From assembly GCF_910592395.1 (NCBI RefSeq), contig NC_088315.1, positions 2,914,501 to 2,978,500 on the forward strand: DNA of 64,000 nt, in the 5' to 3' direction. The notes under the pieces were generated by a model. It had not been told where the DNA came from, did no database searches, and saw only the letters and a list, made by a program, of their open reading frames with translations. Below, piece after piece: positions 53,764 through 64,000 of the stretch (position 1 is the first letter of the stretch; the number at the start of each line of letters is the position of its first letter). The DNA comes from Lineus longissimus (Eukaryota > Nemertea > Pilidiophora > Heteronemertea > Lineidae). A program made the position numbers and the translations under genes.

Positions 53764-55119
53764 ATGACGTGTAAGGTGCGCCTCCTCGGGCTGGTCCTTC
53801 TAGGACTACATGCATTGTGTATAGCAGACGACGCACAAACCGAGCCCAGTGGAAATCTAGTCGAAACATTAGACAATGCCAAAGCCAAGCGTGACGATGC
53901 AGATAGCAATTTAGTATCACCGGACTCTTTAGCGAATAAACAAGCTGCCTTAGAATGGGCAAGAACATTGCGTGATCCGAAGGAAGCCAAACGAGCATGG
54001 AACGAAATGGGCATGTGGGGAAAACGCGCTGCAGATAAAAAAGCTTGGAATGAAATGGGCATGTGGGGAAAACGCGCTGCAGATAAAAAGGCTTGGAATG
54101 AAATGGGCATGTGGGGTAAACGCGCTGGAGATAAAAAGGCTTGGAATGAAATGGGCATGTGGGGTAAAAAACGCGCTTGGAATGAGATGGGCATGTGGGG
54201 AAAACGTGACGGAGATAAAAAGGCTTGGAATGAAATGGGCATGTGGGGTAAACGTGACGGAGATAAAGGGAAAAAAGCTTGGAATGAAATGGGCATGTGG
54301 GGAAAACGCGATGGCGATAAAGAGAAAAAGGCTTGGAATGAAATGGGAATGTGGGGAAAGCGTGATGGCGATAAAGAGAAAAAGGCTTGGAATGAAATGG
54401 GAATGTGGGGAAAACGTGATGGCGATAAAGAGAAAAAGGCTTGGAATGAAATGGGCATGTGGGGGAAACGTGACGGTGATAAGCGAGCTTGGAATGAAAT
54501 GGGCATGTGGGGAAAACGTAATGCGGACCGGCGGGCTTGGAACCAGATGGGTATGTGGGGAAAACGAGACGCTGAGAAACGCACAAACGTACCGGCTGCA
54601 GCGGAAAAGGACAAACGCACATGGAACGATATGAACATGTGGGGCAAGCGGACAGCCCGAGATGTGAGTGGCGTGAAACGAAATTGGAATGGCATGAACA
54701 TGTGGGGAAAACGGGACGGTGACAAAAAGGCTTGGAATGAAATGGGTATGTGGGGAAAGAGGAACTGGAATGGCATGTCAATGTGGGGTAAACGAGATGC
54801 AGAGCAAGCAACGAACGAAGAAAAACGAGCTTGGAATGAAATGGGCATGTGGGGCAAACGCGATGGCGATAAACGAGCATGGAACGAAATGGGCATGTGG
54901 GGTAAACGTAATGCAGATAAGCGAGCTTGGAATGAAATGGGCATGTGGGGTAAACGTAATGCAGATCGACGAGCATGGAATGAAATGGGCATGTGGGGAA
55001 AACGAAATTGGAACGGCATGAACATGTGGGGAAAACGAAGTGATGACGACAGTTCTAAGATTATGGACGCCATTATTGCCAATAAAATGGAGAAACTGTT
55101 AAACCAGGCAAGTGAGTAG
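53764..55119 (+). CDS. Myoinhibitory peptide / allatostatin-B type (Wamide) neuropeptide precursor
   Basis: A 451-residue secreted prepropeptide. Residues 1-21 form a signal peptide (basic MTCKVR, then a Leu/Val core, probable cut after CIA). Residues 22-77 are an acidic leader ending in KR. Residues 78-425 hold 21 copies of an octapeptide followed by GKR (one GKKR): 16 AWNEMGMW, one AWNQMGMW, one TWNDMNMW, two NWNGMNMW and one NWNGMSMW. A 26-residue tail starting SDDDSSK follows. The Gly after each Trp is the amide donor and dibasic KR, KK or RR sites flank each copy, so the products should be W(X5)W-amides. Two Trp at fixed spacing with C-terminal Trp-amide define the MIP/allatostatin-B family, which acts through peptide GPCRs in feeding, gut and larval behaviour. 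Short acidic spacers (DGDK, AADK, NADK, DGDKEK) separate most copies. The ATG has A at -3, gives a complete signal peptide and lies 13 nt after a splice acceptor. The 3' end is uncertain because of a donor-like site at 55112. Confidence 0.95.
   Translation: MTCKVRLLGLVLLGLHALCIADDAQTEPSGNLVETLDNAKAKRDDADSNLVSPDSLANKQAALEWARTLRDPKEAKRAWNEMGMWGKRAADKKAWNEMGMWGKRAADKKAWNEMGMWGKRAGDKKAWNEMGMWGKKRAWNEMGMWGKRDGDKKAWNEMGMWGKRDGDKGKKAWNEMGMWGKRDGDKEKKAWNEMGMWGKRDGDKEKKAWNEMGMWGKRDGDKEKKAWNEMGMWGKRDGDKRAWNEMGMWGKRNADRRAWNQMGMWGKRDAEKRTNVPAAAEKDKRTWNDMNMWGKRTARDVSGVKRNWNGMNMWGKRDGDKKAWNEMGMWGKRNWNGMSMWGKRDAEQATNEEKRAWNEMGMWGKRDGDKRAWNEMGMWGKRNADKRAWNEMGMWGKRNADRRAWNEMGMWGKRNWNGMNMWGKRSDDDSSKIMDAIIANKMEKLLNQASE
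53995..55038 (+). repeat. Coding tandem array of 21 Wamide units
   Basis: The 21 peptide-plus-GKR units sit in register, most separated by spacers of four to seven codons. Copies 5, 16 and 21 follow the previous GK(K)R with no spacer. Differences between AWNEMGMW copies are mostly silent (ggc/gga/ggt, aat/aac, ggg/ggt). Three consecutive copies (8-10) share the same DGDKEKK spacer, which points to recent local duplication. Divergent copies (TWNDMNMW, NWNGMxMW, AWNQMGMW) cluster in the middle and at the end. Confidence 0.95.
55112..55117 (+). promoter_or_regulatory. Consensus 5' splice donor overlapping the neuropeptide stop codon
   Basis: The sequence gcaa|gtgagt at the end of the open frame matches the donor consensus at all six intronic positions, and the TAG stop (55117-55119) overlaps its last base. 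If it is used, the stop lies in an intron and the precursor continues into another exon. If not, translation ends at ...NQASE. No AATAAA was seen in the 500 bases downstream, which is mildly consistent with splicing. Confidence 0.4.
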
Positions 55120-55994
55120 AGGAGTTGCTTCTCTCACATTCTGTGTACAGGAGTGTTGACCCTTTTATAGCCATTACAAGTTAGTGGATGTACATTGGCC
55201 GGTGTCCTGTTTGTGTGTCTCCTTGCTTCACATGGGGGCTCGCGGCGAAGCCTGATACTATCACGTGGTCCTTACTCATCCCAAATAACCTTGACCTTTG
55301 AATTTTACTTTGTTAGTGAGATCAGGTTTCGAACCTTGATAAAAACTGATCGACAAATTGATTTAATTCAAATTCCGAGCAATTTGAAATAATATTTAAA
55401 AACCTGTTCACCAATGGATTATTTTGCTCCTTGCGATTACCTGCCTGTAGTTTCCCTGCCGCCAGTGAATAATTTTTTGAAGTATTTCAGCGATATCAAA
55501 TGCTTGGATTCTAACGATGTGATTAGGCAGAGTATATGGGACAAATAATGTACAATACCATAAGCATTGATATGAACAACTACAAAATGTTAATGGACTA
55601 TAGAGAGCCCTCAAGCGGAATAGTTTGTCATCAGATTTCAAATTCAAACTGTTGGAATATACTAACCTTGAACTTTTTGAAAGGAGTATGCTATCCCTGG
55701 TTTAGAGACTGAGTAGTGAGCCTCGCCTTGGTCCATATTGGCAAGCGACTAAAAAAACATGCTGGGCAAAGCAACCTTAATTTGCGGCCATTTCGAGTTT
55801 CCACCATGTTTTGTGTCGAGTGAGTACGTTATTATTGTGTCCTATTTTCCTGCATGCGTACGTGACCTATGTATGGGCACTGCGTGTCTTGTCGATAAAT
55901 CCCTGTAGATTAAAATGAGAAAGATTAAGAGTGAGAACACAAACTTTTGGACCTCTCCAAATGGCGTTTTAAGGTAGCTTTGTCCCTCATGGAG

Positions 55995-56085
55995 TGTAGA
56001 TATATGGCGTCAATCGGACTTGAACCCATCACGGTCTAGCAGTTGTGATAAGTAACCATCCTGGTTGTGTAACCTATGTGTAGAT
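55995..56085 (-). repeat. tRNA-like relic / SINE head with intact box B
   Basis: The minus strand contains GGTTCAAGTCC (56016-56026), an exact match to the box B consensus, inside an arm that pairs at four of five positions. A ggttacacaacc hairpin upstream resembles a D arm. The 5' and 3' ends do not form an acceptor stem, so this is a SINE or tRNA pseudogene, not a functional tRNA. Confidence 0.4.
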
Positions 56086-58400
56086 TATCATCGTGTTGGC
56101 TTTATTTAGTAAGGTATCGTGAAGTTCGCCAAAGAACCGGTGATATCGCTTGAACAAGCTGCTTGAAGAAGCGCCTTGTTTGTATTTTTTGTGCTGCATC
56201 ACCCTGCTCACAAAAATCTTCGTGGTGGTATCCGTGTCGCAGGATACAAGATAAAGCCAAGCTATTTTTTGTTCGCCGACATTTGGTGAAGAAATTTTTC
56301 TGACTCATTCCTATATTCAACATAGTGATATGCATTCTGACAAAATTCTGCCGTTTTGCGTTCGCCAGCAGGTCTAATACATGTATAATAAAACAAACCG
56401 GATGAATTGGTGAATACGTTGGTAACATTTCTTGAGCTCAGAATGGCAGAAGCAAAAAAAACAAACAAATGCCTATCACTCTTTTTCAAGCTACTTGGCT
56501 CAAACTGGCCTACAGGCTTCTCAGATATTGTAAAAGTGGTTCTGAACAATGTAACACAGTGTTCTTGGAGTAGACATTTCTTTTAAGTTTAGCAAGTTTT
56601 ACTGTTGACTAGTTGTTGATGTCTTGAGTTAGTTACGGTTGATACGGTTCCGAGACAGTGCGTCGCCATTATGGACCAAGTGGGTCAGAGCTTCAGATAT
56701 ATACATTACATTTCAACTCTACCGGTCTTTTACGTTGATACATACATAGAATCTGAAAAGTCAGCCATGAAATTTGATTGATTCGGAAAACGCTATGCCA
56801 ATTCTAAAAGGTGTTTTACACACCAACTCGAGTTGGCGGTTTTCTGTTCAAAAGCCCGTTATCTGTCATAATCTCAGTTTTACATACATAGAGAAATCAA
56901 CAAGAGAAACGTTTGCACGTCAAAACTATGTTAGTATGGTCAAAGGACATAAGGGTCAGTCGAGATGTCAGAATTCAGCCCTCACGGAGTAGGCATGGTG
57001 GTTTCCTAATATCAAACATATATCTTACAATGGAAAAAAATAGCCTGGGCGGGCATCCTTTAGTTTGTTTATCCCCGGCTCTCATGATAAGCCTGATACT
57101 TGCGAGAGTGCATTGAATGATTACACGACCTTCCAAACAGACAAATCGCTTATTTCTTAACCTTCATGACCAGCAAGGTCGATTGAACGGAACTGCTAAT
57201 GCGAATTACCGCAAGCTGCAACTGAGAGGATGTTTGCTTTTAGTGCAAAAATACATGGAAATAACCAGACTGCATTTCGCGTAGACGTGTGCGAACATGC
57301 TTTTGAGAGTCAGCGGCAATTTTGAAAGAAGTGTTTTTCCTATCACACATATTAGCCATGTAAGAGAGCTTAAGAAATTGACCTTACCAGAAATTCTCGA
57401 AAGTTTCACCTGCATTAAGAGCAATTTAAGTTTGTAAATACTGGAACAAAGTTTGTGCTGGCAGCAGCATGTCTTATAAGTGTATTATGAGTGTTTCAGA
57501 ATACATAAGTACCTTTGTGCGGCAACCGAAGTTGGAAGAAAACTTTTAATTTAGAATATAACTGTGTTGAGAGAAAATATTTGCATTGTGCAAAACTGTT
57601 GTCATACGATAATCGGACATTACGTAGTTGGCATATTACATTGATACACTTTGACACATTCTGTAGAGCCTTATAAGTACAAGTGCTGCCACCATACATA
57701 GTGTCATCTTTGGTACCATCCAGTCCCAACAGTTCTAACCCTGTAATATACTCTCCTAAGTGCCAGTGAACCATTCCTGCCAGAGCGAAACGGAGTAAAC
57801 AGTGTGCATATATCAAAATAAAGGTAGTCAAGTTGAGTTCGCATGGGACAGTTTTAGAAGTAACCGGGTTTTTCTCTTTATCCCCTGATTCCAAATCCCA
57901 GTAACAATCAAATTCCTCCTCTTAGTGCTGTCACTGACGATACTGTTGCTCCACAATCCTGGGGCAGCCTGCTGAATGAAAGCTTCTGTCTTCATTCAAC
58001 GTAAACCTATCCCGTTGTTACCAGTGCCATTCATCTTTATCCACAGCCATTCCATGCTGACCCAAACTTGTATTACCATTTTACATGTCTTGAAGATGAC
58101 ATTGGAAGCATTTACATGTTCCTACAAATGAGCTGTAGTCATGATGTTCCACGAACTGATGCCAGGGGGTCGCATAGATCCCAGTTTATTGCATTCTGAT
58201 CGCCCCGGCACATCATGATATTAAGTGTGATTAAATAAACGTATCGTTCAAGTCCCGCGGAGTAATCCAGACAGTTCATGGAAAATCATGAAAACGGCTC
58301 ATTCTTTTAATTAACCTCTGATGAGAACAGGCTGTGACTCTCGATTTATCTTTACAAACACAATACTGGGTGCAAAAAAGTATAACTCTCGTTTCTTAAG

Positions 58401-58534
58401 TTGAGTGAAGAAGCCATGTGACTACCTGCATGCTAAAAGCACTTACGTCGTTCCTGATTGGTCAGTTTAATATGACGACAAATAACAAAACCAATACGAA
58501 GTACTGTTACAAAAATCATGGCTTCTTCACTCTA
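58401..58534. repeat. Short non-autonomous element with 18-bp terminal inverted repeats
   Basis: ttgagtgaagaagccatg (58401-58418) and the complement catggcttcttcactcta (58517-58534) match at 17 of 18 positions and enclose about 98 bp without an open frame. No obvious target duplication. Confidence 0.55.
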
Positions 58535-61500
58535 CTGACAACATCAGAATGAGTCTTGGTCTATTCTTCGCCTTTAGAGCAGGCGTGTACTTCAGCTTGT
58601 AGCAGTTCTTCACGGCAAAATGGTCGATGACAAATTCAATGACAAGTCCGTCCAGCATTAGCTGGCTGACGATAAATGCAGTAGGTAACCGTTCCATGGA
58701 ACAAATATTATGCAATATGGTTGACAAAAGTCACTTGAAAGTTTACAAAATCTGGTATTTTTGGTATGTTTCATCAGACTTCTTTTTTGCCAAATTACCA
58801 TGGCACTTAACGTCTCTTCATGATCGATCTTAAATCTCCCACGAAGATGTTGGACAATACTGTTTAGAAGCTGGCTGATTAAGATATTGCTAGTCACCTT
58901 CAACTGGCCGTAGATTTGGTTCCTGTGGTGTTATCAGACATGTTTGGGTTCGGAACTTCGGCTGGCTGACGTATGCTGGCAACCTACGACTAGCATGAGG
59001 CAATTTGAGATGAATGGAAACTACTCTTGTGATGGAATTAAAGTATATTTTGTGCATTTCTACATTTGTTTATACCTTGTTGTTATTTGACTTATCTGAT
59101 CTGCATGGAAAAAAACGCCTTCTTTCTTTCCCTTGGTGGATCATTTTGCGAAAAAGGGGATGTTTGCAAATGAAAATATTGCTAATAACGTGGCCCTGCT
59201 TGTATTCTCAGGCAACGTAGTACTCAGCAGCGTTAGGCCAAATTCTCCCTTATCGTCATAACTCATGATAAATCATTGACTCGACGCTCGACCAGGCATA
59301 ATGACCCTCAGATAAGTGCGATAAGTGAAGCTCCGTGCAATTTATCTCACAATGACTCCTGATTCTCTCAACAACGTGGCGTGTCAATGCACACGACGGC
59401 ACCCAGTGATTAGTTGGTCGTCTCCGCAAAAACCAAAGCACTCAACCTAATGACACTTCGAAAGGATCCCGAGCAGGTTTGGTGCGGCGAACTCCGAACT
59501 ATATAGAACCACCCCGACTTAGAAAATATTACACTGGTATAAGCCATCAGGCATATTGGATGATTACAGCGCGACCGGAACAGACATAAGAGGATTTCGC
59601 AATCTTACAAGCACTGAAATACTGAGATATGAAATTCGTATGGTTTTTTTACTCCTTTTGACGAGGTAACGCTATAGACGACATTAAAGAATAGGAAACC
59701 TATATTTTGGAAGATAGTTTCTTGTTCAGCCACTGACAACATCGCTTTAAAAGGACGTTGCTGATTAAAAAGTCACAGCTCATCCCGTAAACGCACACAT
59801 TGCAGGGTTTAGCATACAAACAAGTACACGTATATCATTGTTTCTTATGACTTCTGATATTTTACAAAGGATTACTGAACGCCTCAAACCAAAAACGTCT
59901 TTTGCAAGTTGATATTTACAAATGTCGTCTTCGAAACATTTAGACAATAACTGGTAAAAGGTTACTCCCGTCGGCGTCGTGTTCATTTGCACTTCAGTAA
60001 AAGCTGTTTAAAAGAAGATTTGTTTTGGTCCCCTGGCTGCAAGTACCACAAGAGAACATAAGAACTGTCTCGTTGAATGAACCAGACAACGCCGAAGAGG
60101 AGACATTTACGGCTGCATTCACCACAAAGGTTCCTCGACAGAGATCGGCTGACGACCGTATCAGGAGTGAATTCGGATTTTTGTCAAGAGAAAGATCGCT
60201 CAGCTTATAGTACAGTGTATTACGTCAACTTAAGATACCTCATTCATCGAATGCTTTTCACATTTGCTTAAGGCTGCAGTCACTACACATTGCCTTCTAA
60301 ACACTAAACGAAACATATCAGAAGTGCTATAATGAATCAGCACAGGAAAGACATGAGTAAGTAGTTATCATTCGTAGTGGTTGCAAGACCTGCCCGCTTT
60401 AGTGCCCGTATACGGTCAATACTACGACAATACCGGCTAAGTTGTATTGCTTCCTTTATTCGAGCATGAAACTCACTTAGATGGGATGACTTAGAAACCC
60501 ATTAGAACAGAGATTCTACTAATGAAACCGTACTATCCTACCCACTCCGAAGAACGCACAATTCAGTACCCGCTGCGTCCATCGCCCCGCGATAACATTA
60601 AAAGCATTATCCATTCAACGCTATGACGAATTCAACAGGGGTCCGATGTTCTTGACTTGATCCAACTAATGGACATGCATCTTGGAGATCGTTGTTGAGG
60701 AAGTACAATGTCTTCGACTTAGCACGGCCAAATGTCAAATGTTGAAATTTTTACATTGAAAGGAACAGTGCTGAAATCGTTTGATTTCTAAATTTTCACT
60801 GCTTTTCAATCCACCTGTACGGATGCGTACGCAATAGCTGCAATTTCCAAATTCAAACCCCCTTCCTTCGTCGCGTACTTACTGAATGAATGGCCACTAA
60901 AAGAATTGTAACTTGTATTCTTTTTCCGGATGATACAGCTGTTTCAAAGACATTCGCAACGACGGCTAACGGTCTCTGACAGTTATTACGGATCCAAGTC
61001 ATCGCTCTCTCCTTGTATCATATGGGCACGTGCTGATTGATATCATCCATGGGGACTGGTCACAAGTCTTCATCAGATAGCCAGACTATGGGGGCAGATA
61101 CGAAAGAAATATGCGTGAGGAATTTTACATTCTCATATCGAAAGCACCTATTGATATGGAAAACGACGGTAAACATATAACGCGAATGTTGTCGCGGTGA
61201 TGGCATGGCTGTTATGTGTGACGTGATGGTCATCTTGAGAGTAAAAGGTATTTTAAGAAGAAGGAGAAGAAGACAGAAAAGTAACTGTTGATTTCAACGA
61301 TCTATAATGTGCCAAAAGTCAATCTGGGGATAAAAGATGATATCAGAAGTACATAACGAGAAAGGGATTCTTGATGATATACATCCCACACTGATTAGCT
61401 GCACAAATGTGCTTTATCAAGCTTAGAAATCGTCCCTGTTATTTTGTCGGAGAAAATAATATCAGTGATATGCTCTATCAGTGAAAGTCTTTGATCTAAA

Positions 61501-62851
61501 ATGCTACTTTACAGCCTCAGTAAAACTTTCACTGTACGTGCCATCGTTTTGAAAAATACATTTCTGCCTTTATATCATGACATGGAATGACGAAATATCA
61601 AAGTGTCAACGATGAACAGACGGCATGAGCGAAATGTCATTTTACTTCGCTCGACAATTCACCGAGATGGCGAGTTTGGGTAAAGCTAGAAATTTTACTT
61701 GAATGGAAGAGCTTCAGGTGATATTTCTGTAGTTTTTCATTGTCTATAATTTATTTTAGTAAAAACTGTTGGAACACTGACATAGTTATCATTACCCACT
61801 ATATTGTGACAATTCTCATATGATTGCGCCTTATAATTTGCTGGAATGAAATCTTTGCAGAAATCAATTATGTTTCTTTTGTCGTGAACAGACGGCATTA
61901 AATGCAGAATCACTCACATATTTCATAAATGATAAAAAAATGCTACTACATGTATTTATAACCCAAAAAAACCGATATCGAAATCTATATAATACCACGC
62001 CAGTCCCTGATAGTACACTAACAACCTAATAATTGATCTGAATCGTCACCCTCGGAATATACATCATGGATGCGACGCGACAATTTTTCTTTTAATCAGT
62101 TCAATTATTGGGTAGGAGAACCAATTAATCTAAATTGAGATATTGAGGCGAGTATTAGAAAAAGTATTTTTTTCTGCTTTGGAATTCTTAGTGTATGCCG
62201 GTGAATAGGGTTTTTTTATGTTTTCCATGTTCACAGTTTTTTATGCGTTCGAATCAGAATGGTGGTAGCTATTGCCAACCCTTAAGTCCTTCCCATCGAA
62301 GTAACGGATAATTTCACCTATTTTGTTAATTCTTTTCCCAATAAAAAAATGGAAGCAAGAGCGATACGGACATAACCGTAGAGAGCTTAGTAGAAATGCA
62401 AATACTAGTGACACGTGCTTTATGAATCTGTTTTACCGGTATATGTTTGCTAGCTTATGGTCACGACTGAGATTCGTGAGGATATCATAAATCTGCATTT
62501 TAACCTGAAAACATGATAAAAGAAGAAAAATATGATAGTGTTTTAATCTCAGATTTTAATAGCTCTCTCATACCATTCTCATTTCCTATAATATTTTTGC
62601 GCACGATCTCGAATTCCTTCCTCATCAGGCGTAAAGCTTCTACACCTTTGATATCGAAATATCAAGAGGAAGTCGCACATCACGTGACCGCGTAAGGAAG
62701 AGAATCACCATTCGCCTGAGAATGTTTACCCATTTCGCAAACAACCACCAACACCAGCGCCGCCACCCCCACCACCACTCTGTCACGTTCTGGTCATGCT
62801 AGCCTTTTTATGAAATCTACATGACGTGACATCATTAAAAAGGGTGCTCTC

Positions 62852-62899
62852 TTTTTGCTACATCGACTTTTCGCTACATCAACCTTTTGCTTCTTCGAC
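62852..62899 (+). repeat. 16-bp minisatellite, three units
   Basis: tttttgctacatcgac, ttttcgctacatcaac and cttttgcttcttcgac follow each other without gaps. Confidence 0.8.
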
Positions 62900-64000
62900 A
62901 ATGAATAAAATATCGTGCCGCTGTCTGTTAAGGTCAGCAAAGAGGTGGGTTCTACTCATGCGTAAGCTTCGTGTGCAATGTTGACATTATCGTTTTTGTA
63001 CTACTTGCCACGTGCTAAGAATAGACACTCGTCCTGGTGACAGAGACAGTAAGCTGTGTCCCACCGAATCCAGTTGGACAACTTTAGAAGAGTTCGAAAT
63101 TTAAAAATTAGCCTGCAAACGCTTATTTTTTGCCGCAGTCGATAGGCTTTTGAATAATGTCATGAGAATGCTTATGAATGCTTCTTCAGAAATTTGTTTC
63201 CCAATTACCATCTCATAGCGTGCTATTTTGATGGCATGTTTTTCAACTCACGGGACCTAAACTCTTTCTAATTGTTTTAGACATACCCCGGTAGGCCTAT
63301 ATATGAACGTGCCTACAAGGTTTTCTACATTCGTACATTAAAGGTTTGCTATGAAGTCGTTCCTGCAGTTTTAAAATGATAACGAACAGAAAAAATAAAC
63401 TACATGAATTTCATGTTCCCTCCTACGATGAACGCGGCATGTGAAAACGACTGAATGATTAGTGTGTCATCATGCATCCAAAACTATTTAATTAATCAAT
63501 TAAATTTAGCAAAAGCTCTGCCTTCCAGATAGAGCATTTATTGGTTCAAAACGCTTCGCTTGCTCATTTCACGGCTGGATTCGCGGCGAATACGCCAAAT
63601 TGGCTTTGATTGGCTGGTTCCATTTATCGGATGCGGGCTCACAGGGTCAAACTAATTTCAATCAATAACCGCATAGGTTTTCAATAATCCTGACGGAAGC
63701 GTACACAAGGTATAACGAGCTAGACATCCGACAATTGAATAATGAAATCCGGGTATTGGCAGTCTTTTAACCACTTGAATTATTTATTGATTTCTACGAG
63801 GTGACAAATCTATTTGCAGACAAGTGTATATAATGGTATTTGATCTTGTGGTCCGAAATTAGATATTGGTTCCACATATCGCTCGGGATTCTGGACAGAC
63901 TATTTATTGATTAGATAATCACAGGTATTCAATAGTATTTCCTCATTAGGCACATGAAGGTTTAGACTGAATGTTACCATCTATTAAATCAATATCTCAC

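Larger units (their letters stand above)
55120..64000. other. No further gene recognised; possible 3' part of the neuropeptide gene
   Basis: If the donor at 55112 is used, the last exon of the neuropeptide gene lies here. AATAAA occurs on the plus strand near 56386. The 132-codon minus-strand frame at 57496-57894 has no motif I recognise. A Pro/His-coding cac-rich run is at 62740-62780. Confidence 0.4.

Noticed and set aside
53972-55021. Sense-strand +1-type frames encoding repeats of LGMKWACG
   Set aside because: Out-of-frame translation of the same array; the true frame has the signal peptide, GKR sites and stop.
53705-55082. Two long antisense open frames (about 420 and 450 codons) with tandem repeats of PTCPFHSK and PHMPISFQA type
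   Set aside because: They are reverse-frame shadows of the Wamide array. A stop-free repeat unit stays open in other frames whenever its length is a multiple of three. They lack a signal sequence or sensible processing sites.
55995-56085. Functional tRNA gene on the minus strand
   Set aside because: Box B is perfect but the acceptor arms do not pair and no acceptable anticodon loop forms; kept only as a SINE/tRNA relic.
1-64000. CRISPR array, operon structure or bacterial promoters
   Set aside because: No regularly spaced repeats with unique spacers; gene density, splice sites, LINE and neuropeptide gene show animal nuclear DNA.

Overview
This is animal nuclear DNA, most likely from a marine spiralian (lophotrochozoan) invertebrate. 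The main evidence is a 451-residue myoinhibitory-peptide (allatostatin-B / Wamide) precursor at about 54 kb, carrying 21 amidated W(X5)W peptides. A rhodopsin-class peptide GPCR, the C-terminal end of a LINE reverse transcriptase, and many fold-back repeats and tRNA-derived repeat relics agree with this. The short palindrome tacatgta is frequent, as in many mollusc-like genomes. I cannot name the species; mollusc, brachiopod, phoronid, nemertean and annelid all remain possible.

Layout. 1-16 kb: no gene recognised, two tRNA-like SINE relics. 16-27 kb: a 102-bp-arm near-perfect inverted repeat (16.1 kb), a small AT-rich fold-back (17.7 kb), a 20-bp perfect palindrome (23.7 kb) and a fold-back transposon with long arms and a 9-10 bp target-site duplication (26.4 kb). 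27-33 kb: a degenerate tandem duplication (27.9 kb), a micro-palindrome with flanking direct repeats (28.8 kb), a truncated LINE (31.4 kb) and an ATG-less open frame with exon-like edges (32.4 kb). 33-46 kb: gene-poor, with a degenerate palindromic element (37.2 kb) and a dispersed repeat present twice (38.0 and 41.2 kb). 46-47 kb: an intronless GPCR on the minus strand, whose likely poly(A) signal sits inside a second micro-palindrome of the 28.8-kb type. 48-53 kb: one palindromic element and a mariner-like end. 53.7-55.1 kb: the neuropeptide exon, plus strand, preceded by a splice acceptor. 55-64 kb: a tRNA-like relic, a short inverted-repeat element and a 16-bp minisatellite.

The two clear genes both belong to peptide signalling: a secreted precursor cut at dibasic sites and amidated, and a seven-transmembrane receptor of the family that binds such peptides. 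They lie 6.6 kb apart in divergent orientation. Whether they form a ligand-receptor pair cannot be told from sequence. Most other open frames are short and of random composition. Small spliced exons of other genes may have been missed.
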